A stretch of 8,683 nucleotides of DNA from Bacteroidales bacterium (lineage in GTDB: Bacteria; Bacteroidota; Bacteroidia; Bacteroidales; UBA3824), in the NCBI GenBank assembly GCA_017645985.1, contig JAGCNK010000125.1, forward strand, positions 1 to 8,683, written 5' to 3'. The notes under the pieces were generated by a model, which ran no database searches, had not been told where the DNA came from, and saw nothing but the letters and a program-made list of their open reading frames with translations. This document shows, piece after piece, positions 5,291-8,683 of the stretch (within the stretch, counting starts at the first letter, position 1; each line of letters begins with the position of its first letter). The position numbers were made by a program, and so were the translations under genes.

Positions 5291-6499
5291 TTTTTTGCGC
5301 ATTTTTTTGTTGCGAGTCTGCAAAAATGACGGCATTATAATCTGTCCCTTGGCAATGCGCATCTCGTCGGTGATGCTGTGAAGGATATGCAAATGGCTGT
5401 CGGAAAAATATTCCCAGTACATTATGCCGCCGAGCGAGTGCATGTTTACATAGTCAACCTTGCGGCGCACCGACTCGGGATTGTCGTATGTGATAAAAGT
5501 CTTCTGCCTGTTGCAAAAAAGATACGGAGCGCAGGCGTGCTTGTCCCAGCATTTGAGATAGTCGCGGCGTTTTTCCAGCTCGGTAATCTTGGAGTATGCT
5601 ATGCTGCCCTCGCCCTTGGCGTTGCGGAAAAGTCCGTTTTTCGACGACTGCACCTGAGTCCACCTACGGCCGTATGCAGCTGCTCCTATCACTATCTTGT
5701 CGGGCGGAATGCCGTTTTTAACATAGCTCTTTACGATACGGTCTACCGAGTGTCCGTTCTTCTTAAACGATGATGCGTAGAGGTTGGTGTGGTGACCTGT
5801 TACGCTGTTCCACTGTCCCACAAAGTCGTAAGTCATCACAAAGAAATAGTCGACAAGCGGAGCAATTTTGGCAGGTTCGGTGTACGACAGATATGCGTCA
5901 AACGCTCCAGCGGCTATTGTGAGCATATATTTTTTGCCGTCGGTGCGCGACGCGCTGTCAAGAGCGTTGCGCAGTTCGGAAAGCAGAGCGGTGAAATTCT
6001 TGCGGTCGGCGTTGCGAGTGGCGGCCTTCATTCCAGGAAACTCCCAGTCCACGTCGATACCGTCGAAGCCGAAATATTTCAAGAACCTTACAGCGTCGTT
6101 GACAAAAATATTGCGGTTGGCAGGGTCTGACGCCATAGCCTGAAACTGCGGCGACGTGCCGTAACCACCCACCGACACCAGCACACGGAGGTTGGGATTG
6201 CTCTCCTTGAGCGTGCGCACCATCATAAAATTGTCGGCGTGGTTGGGATATAGCAGACCTATACGGTTGTTGTTGATCACAGTGAAAGCCAAATTGACAA
6301 TATCCACACCCCGGAGGTCGAGCCCGTAGGGATTGATAGTGCGTGTGCCGATGTGCAGATACGCCGCCACTATAGGCTTCTGAACAGGAATGTACGCCTC
6401 AGGGGGAACATTGTCGAAACCGCTGTGAGTGTCAACAAGGCATCCGCTGCTGAGCGCCATAATGATAATCGCAATATATTTATATAAGGTGTGTGGCAT
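5279..6499 (-). CDS. Glycoside hydrolase family 18 (chitinase-like) lipoprotein
   Basis: A 406-residue secreted GH18 enzyme. The N-terminus has a short hydrophobic signal ending in the lipobox-like LSSGC with C20 as the lipidated cysteine, so the mature protein should be anchored in an envelope membrane. The (beta/alpha)8 barrel shows SVGG at 109-112, the catalytic signature FDGIDVDWE at 145-153 with E153 the likely acid and D149/D151 assisting, MTYDF at 222-226 and YWEYFS at 361-366. All catalytic residues of the family are present. GH18 members cleave chitin, chito-oligosaccharides or the N-glycan core, and the sequence does not tell me which. The C-terminus ends in a basic tail rich in Lys and Arg. 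The start at 6499 is chosen because it places the signal peptide directly at the N-terminus; an in-frame ATG at 6562 adds an implausible leader. No SusC/SusD pair is nearby, so it is not in a typical polysaccharide utilisation locus within this window. Confidence 0.9.
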   Translation of the reverse strand: MPHTLYKYIAIIIMALSSGCLVDTHSGFDNVPPEAYIPVQKPIVAAYLHIGTRTINPYGLDLRGVDIVNLAFTVINNNRIGLLYPNHADNFMMVRTLKESNPNLRVLVSVGGYGTSPQFQAMASDPANRNIFVNDAVRFLKYFGFDGIDVDWEFPGMKAATRNADRKNFTALLSELRNALDSASRTDGKKYMLTIAAGAFDAYLSYTEPAKIAPLVDYFFVMTYDFVGQWNSVTGHHTNLYASSFKKNGHSVDRIVKSYVKNGIPPDKIVIGAAAYGRRWTQVQSSKNGLFRNAKGEGSIAYSKITELEKRRDYLKCWDKHACAPYLFCNRQKTFITYDNPESVRRKVDYVNMHSLGGIMYWEYFSDSHLHILHSITDEMRIAKGQIIMPSFLQTRNKKMRKKVAN

Positions 6500-6531
6500 T
6501 ACTCGTTTTGTTTTTCCGGTGCAAATTTCTA

Positions 6532-6563
6532 CAAAATAGCGCAGAAATCCATATTTTGTCAAA
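6532..6563 (-). promoter_or_regulatory. Possible promoter for the GH18 gene
   Basis: On the minus strand, TTTG (6563-6560) is followed after 21 bases by TATTTTG (6538-6532), a TAnnTTTG-like element one base short. It lies 33 bases before the chosen ATG. The match is imperfect. Confidence 0.35.
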
Positions 6564-6697
6564 AGATTTAAAGCAAATATTTTATTCAGAAAAAAATTTA
6601 CATTAAGTAAAATAGTTTAACAAACTAATTATCAAACATTTAAACACTACGCACAAAATTTCTTTCATAAAAAAAATAAAATTAATGCGGATAACTG

Positions 6698-6727
6698 TTT
6701 GGAAAACCAAAAAAAGCACTAACTTTG
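6698..6727 (+). promoter_or_regulatory. Candidate Bacteroidota-type promoter for rplS
   Basis: TTTG (6698-6701), an 18-base spacer and TAACTTTG (6720-6727) followed by C match the phylum's -33/-7 pattern well. The start codon lies 43 bases further on, behind an A/T-rich leader without a Shine-Dalgarno sequence, as is common for strongly expressed genes of this phylum. The rest of the 271-base gap between the GH18 gene and rplS (6500-6770) is AT-rich, and I see no small gene in it. Confidence 0.6.
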
Positions 6728-6770
6728 CGCTCTGAAAAAATAAGATTATAACGTTAATAAAAATAAAACC

Positions 6771-7118
6771 ATGGAATTATTAAAAGTAGTTGAAGAGCAG
6801 TACCACAACAACAGAGAATGGCCTGAATTCAACAGCGGCGACACAATCACCGTACATTACAAAAATGTAGAAGGCAACAAGGAGCGTATCCAGCAGTTCA
6901 AAGGCGTAGTTATTCAGAAAAAAGGATGCGGCATCAGCGCCACATTCACAGTTCGCAAAATGTCGGGCAGCGTAGGCGTAGAGAGAATCTTCCCCGTAGA
7001 GTCTCCCTTCATCACCAAAGTTGAGCTCAACAAACGCGGTATCGTACGTCGTGCGAGAATCTACTACGTAAGAGAACTCACCGGCAAGAAAGCACGTATC
7101 AAAGAAAAAAGAATCTGA
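6771..7118 (+). CDS. rplS: 50S ribosomal protein L19
   Basis: A 115-residue protein matching bacterial L19 over its full length. L19 sits at the 30S-50S interface of the ribosome. Clear family segments are [11 protein letters not shown] at about 20-30, the [19 protein letters not shown] stretch at 45-63, [11 protein letters not shown] at 68-78, and the basic C-terminal region with [21 protein letters not shown]. Length is close to the E. coli protein. The ATG is preceded by an A-rich leader and a good promoter. It has its own terminator at 7147, so it appears to be a single-gene unit and not part of the rpsP-rimM-trmD-rplS operon seen in Proteobacteria. Confidence 0.97.
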   Translation: MELLKVVEEQYHNNREWPEFNSGDTITVHYKNVEGNKERIQQFKGVVIQKKGCGISATFTVRKMSGSVGVERIFPVESPFITKVELNKRGIVRRARIYYVRELTGKKARIKEKRI

Positions 7119-7146
7119 TTACGCTACTAAGCAACGATACAAAAAG

Positions 7147-7173
7147 AAATCCTCGGCCGAGGATTTTTTTTTG
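7147..7173 (+). terminator. Intrinsic terminator after rplS
   Basis: A perfect 20-base palindrome at 7147-7166 (AAATCCTCGG and its complement) folds into a GC-rich stem with a tight GGCC turn, followed by a run of T to 7172. It begins 29 bases after the rplS stop. Confidence 0.9.
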
Positions 7174-7248
7174 CCGTTAAAAGAACAAAATTGTCACAAA
7201 AGCCGCAAAAATACCACCGAAAAATTTTTTTTATAATAACTAAAACCA

Positions 7249-7256
7249 TAATTTTG
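7249..7256 (+). promoter_or_regulatory. Candidate -7 element for the TPR gene
   Basis: TAATTTTG followed by C is an exact TAnnTTTG match, 38 bases before the ATG. The -33 position falls in a run of T and A with no clean TTTG. The preceding terminator at 7147 makes a separate promoter here necessary. Confidence 0.5.
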
Positions 7257-7294
7257 CGGCATTATTAAAAAAACTGTAACATAAAAATACAAAA

Positions 7295-7993
7295 ATGGCT
7301 AATACAGAAAACAACGCAGCACAACAAGACCAACTCGAAATAGTTGAGTCGAAATTCGGACAGACAGAGCAGTACATCGAAGAGAACAGAAACAAGATTT
7401 TCACCGTTATCGCCATCATCGCCGCTATCATTCTTGGCTATATGGCATATCAGAAATATGTTAAGACTCCCAAAGAGAACAAGGCGGCTGCTCAGATGTT
7501 TCAGGCTGAGAACTATTTTGAGCTCGACTCGTTTAACCTCGCGCTCAACGGCGACGGCAACTATCCCGGATTCCTCAAGATTATGAGCGACTATTCTGGC
7601 ACAAAGGCCGGCAACAACGCCAAATATTACGCAGGCGTATGCTATTTCCGCACTCAGGAATACGACAAGGCTATCGAATGTCTCAACGGATTCAGCACCG
7701 ACGACAAAACCCTCGGCCCCATCGCCACTGGTCTCACAGGCGACTGCTGGATGGAGAAAGGCGACCTTGCCAAAGCTCAGAAATGTTACAACGACGCCGC
7801 TAAGTCAGCCGAAGGCAATGTATTTGTTGCTCCTATCTTCCTCAACAAGCTCGGCAAGCTGTTTGAGAAACAGAACAACTACCAGGAGGCTCTCAACATT
7901 TACAACAAGATCAAAGCCGAATATCCCAGCTCTAACGAAGGCCGCACAATCGAACGCGACATCGAGCTGATGAACATCAAACTCGGCAAGTAA
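7295..7993 (+). CDS. Membrane-anchored tetratricopeptide repeat protein (YfgM-like)
   Basis: A 232-residue protein with a short charged N-terminal cytosolic segment, one transmembrane helix at about 35-52 (FTVIAIIAAIILGYMAY), and a C-terminal TPR region. The repeats are degenerate but visible: one at about 107-135 (AKYYAGVCYFRTQEYDKAIECL), one around 145-172 (ATGLTGDCWMEKGDLAKAQKCY), and one near 180-212 (FLNKLGKLFEKQNNYQEALNIY). There is no cleavable signal, and topology would put the TPR domain in the periplasm with an N-in anchor. The layout resembles YfgM-type ancillary proteins, which bind the Sec translocon or periplasmic chaperones in Proteobacteria. That role is not shown for this phylum and is only an analogy. 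The gene has its own promoter and terminator. Architecture is confident; function is not. Confidence 0.85.
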   Translation: MANTENNAAQQDQLEIVESKFGQTEQYIEENRNKIFTVIAIIAAIILGYMAYQKYVKTPKENKAAAQMFQAENYFELDSFNLALNGDGNYPGFLKIMSDYSGTKAGNNAKYYAGVCYFRTQEYDKAIECLNGFSTDDKTLGPIATGLTGDCWMEKGDLAKAQKCYNDAAKSAEGNVFVAPIFLNKLGKLFEKQNNYQEALNIYNKIKAEYPSSNEGRTIERDIELMNIKLGK

Positions 7994-8029
7994 AAAAAAG
8001 ATTTTTGATTTAGATTCCTCTAAAAATAG

Positions 8030-8067
8030 AAACGCCCTGAAACATGTTCAGGGCGTTTTCTTTTTTT
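8030..8067. terminator. Bidirectional intrinsic terminator between the convergent TPR and chemoreceptor genes
   Basis: A perfect 12-bp stem (AAACGCCCTGAA at 8030-8041, and its complement at 8047-8058) with loop ACATG is followed by TCTTTTTTT on the plus strand. On the minus strand the same hairpin is followed by a T-rich run (complement of 8021-8029). It lies 36 bases after the TPR stop and 46 bases after the chemoreceptor stop. Confidence 0.9.
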
Positions 8068-8104
8068 GTATTATTCCATTTAAAACCTTTTCAAATTTTG
8101 AAGC

Positions 8105-8683
8105 TTAAAACCTCTCGAAGTCGGAGTCGCGTGCGCTGTCTTTGAGGTTTATTATTGTGCCTTTGCCGCTTACCTCCTCGGGCTGAGGTTCGTCGATTAT
8201 CGGCTGAACCATCGCAGGCTGAGGCTTGGTAGCTACCGGCACTACAGCGGGCTGCGTTGCGGGCTTGGTCTGAACCACCTGACGGCGTACAGCTTTGGGC
8301 TGAGGCTTGGGTGTGGCGCCAGTTTTGAAGAAACTCATCGACTGCTTAAGCTCGCTGCTCTTGGATGCGAGCTGCTGGCTTGTGGCGGCGAGTTCCTCGG
8401 CAGATGCGGCGTATTTCTGGGTAACATCGTTGAGCTGCTGCACGGCGCGGTTTATCTGGTTGATGCTGCTGTTCTGCTCAGAGCTTGCCGCAGAAATCTC
8501 GCGAACGAGGTCGGCGGTTTTCTCGATGTCGGGAATGATGTTCTTGAGCAGACGCTCGGCGTTCTCGCTTATAGCCACGCCCTCTTTCGACACCTTGTCG
8601 ATTTCCGACGCTGCTGTTGCGCTGCGCTCGGCGAGCTTGCGCACCTCGGCAGCCACCACTGCGAAACCTTTGCCCTGCTCTCC
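8105..8683 (-). CDS. Methyl-accepting chemotaxis protein, C-terminal part (5' partial)
   Basis: The visible 192 residues start within the conserved hairpin tip of the chemoreceptor signalling domain ([21 protein letters not shown]), where receptors contact CheA and CheW. The frame stays open to the window edge, so sensor, membrane and HAMP parts are outside. The return helix follows, with the candidate methylation segment near [14 protein letters not shown]. Between the tip RS and the SSEQ segment it is 7 residues shorter than E. coli Tar as I recall it, i.e. one heptad per arm, which fits the 34H receptor class. A Pro/Gln/Lys-rich linker of about 55 residues comes after the helical bundle, and the protein ends in DFERF. 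That fits the x-aromatic-x-x-aromatic pattern of the CheR/CheB-tethering pentapeptide (NWETF in E. coli). Family is certain; the ligand and whether the cell is motile cannot be told. Confidence 0.93.
   Translation of the reverse strand, partial: GEQGKGFAVVAAEVRKLAERSATAASEIDKVSKEGVAISENAERLLKNIIPDIEKTADLVREISAASSEQNSSINQINRAVQQLNDVTQKYAASAEELAATSQQLASKSSELKQSMSFFKTGATPKPQPKAVRRQVVQTKPATQPAVVPVATKPQPAMVQPIIDEPQPEEVSGKGTIINLKDSARDSDFERF

Noticed and set aside
6500..6562. An upstream ATG (6562) for the GH18 protein.
   Set aside because: It would place a 21-residue charged leader before the signal peptide and lipobox, and it overlaps the candidate promoter.
6613..6627. Small inverted repeat TAGTTT-AAC-AAACTA in the gap between the GH18 gene and rplS, considered as an operator.
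   Set aside because: Six-base AT-only-like arms in a very AT-rich gap are expected by chance, and it is not placed over either candidate promoter.
8090..8102. Small palindrome TTCAAA-T-TTTGAA near the chemoreceptor stop.
   Set aside because: It is AT-rich and short, and the strong hairpin at 8030-8058 already explains termination in both directions.

Overview
The window looks like a chromosomal segment from a member of the Bacteroidota, probably Bacteroidales. Candidate promoters fit the TTTG / TAnnTTTG pattern of that phylum, start codons lack clear Shine-Dalgarno sequences and sit behind A-rich leaders, and every protein is of a type found there. GC content looks moderate in the genes, and the intergenic gaps are AT-rich. 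I see no insertion sequence, integrase, tRNA, rRNA or CRISPR array.

Layout. (1) Plus strand, 1-1422: the C-terminal half of a ClpC-type unfoldase (5' end outside the window), followed 3 bases later by a small Hpt phosphotransfer protein. (2) Minus strand, read from 6499 down to 1445: a GH18 chitinase-like lipoprotein, a REC-first hybrid histidine kinase with its own candidate promoter, then three closely packed sugar-acid genes. These encode a KdsA-like synthase, a transaldolase fused to a KdsD-type CBS pair, and a KdsC-like HAD phosphatase. (3) Plus strand, 6771-7993: rplS (ribosomal protein L19) and a membrane-anchored TPR protein, each with a candidate promoter and a strong intrinsic terminator. 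(4) Minus strand, 8105-8683: the C-terminal end of a chemoreceptor, running off the window.

The most interesting part is the cassette at 1445-3994. Its order is synthase, transaldolase-CBS, phosphatase, so it resembles a Kdo pathway in which the usual SIS-domain arabinose-5-phosphate isomerase (KdsD/KpsF/GutQ) is replaced by a transaldolase fold that keeps KdsD-like CBS domains. All three proteins keep catalytic residues but differ at positions expected to contact substrate. The KdsA-like enzyme has MQTG where RQTD is expected. The transaldolase has the Glu of true transaldolases and lacks the Tyr of fructose-6-phosphate aldolase. The HAD enzyme has altered motif flanks and extra N- and C-terminal segments. 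This suggests, but does not prove, a variant 3-deoxy-ulosonic acid pathway.

Two lesions or control elements fall in this cassette. The transaldolase-CBS frame has an in-frame TAA at codon 3, just before its catalytic Asp. The phosphatase gene has a terminator-like hairpin inside its first 25 codons. The hybrid kinase upstream and the Hpt protein next to clpC could belong to one phosphorelay, but that link is inferred only from domain content and proximity.
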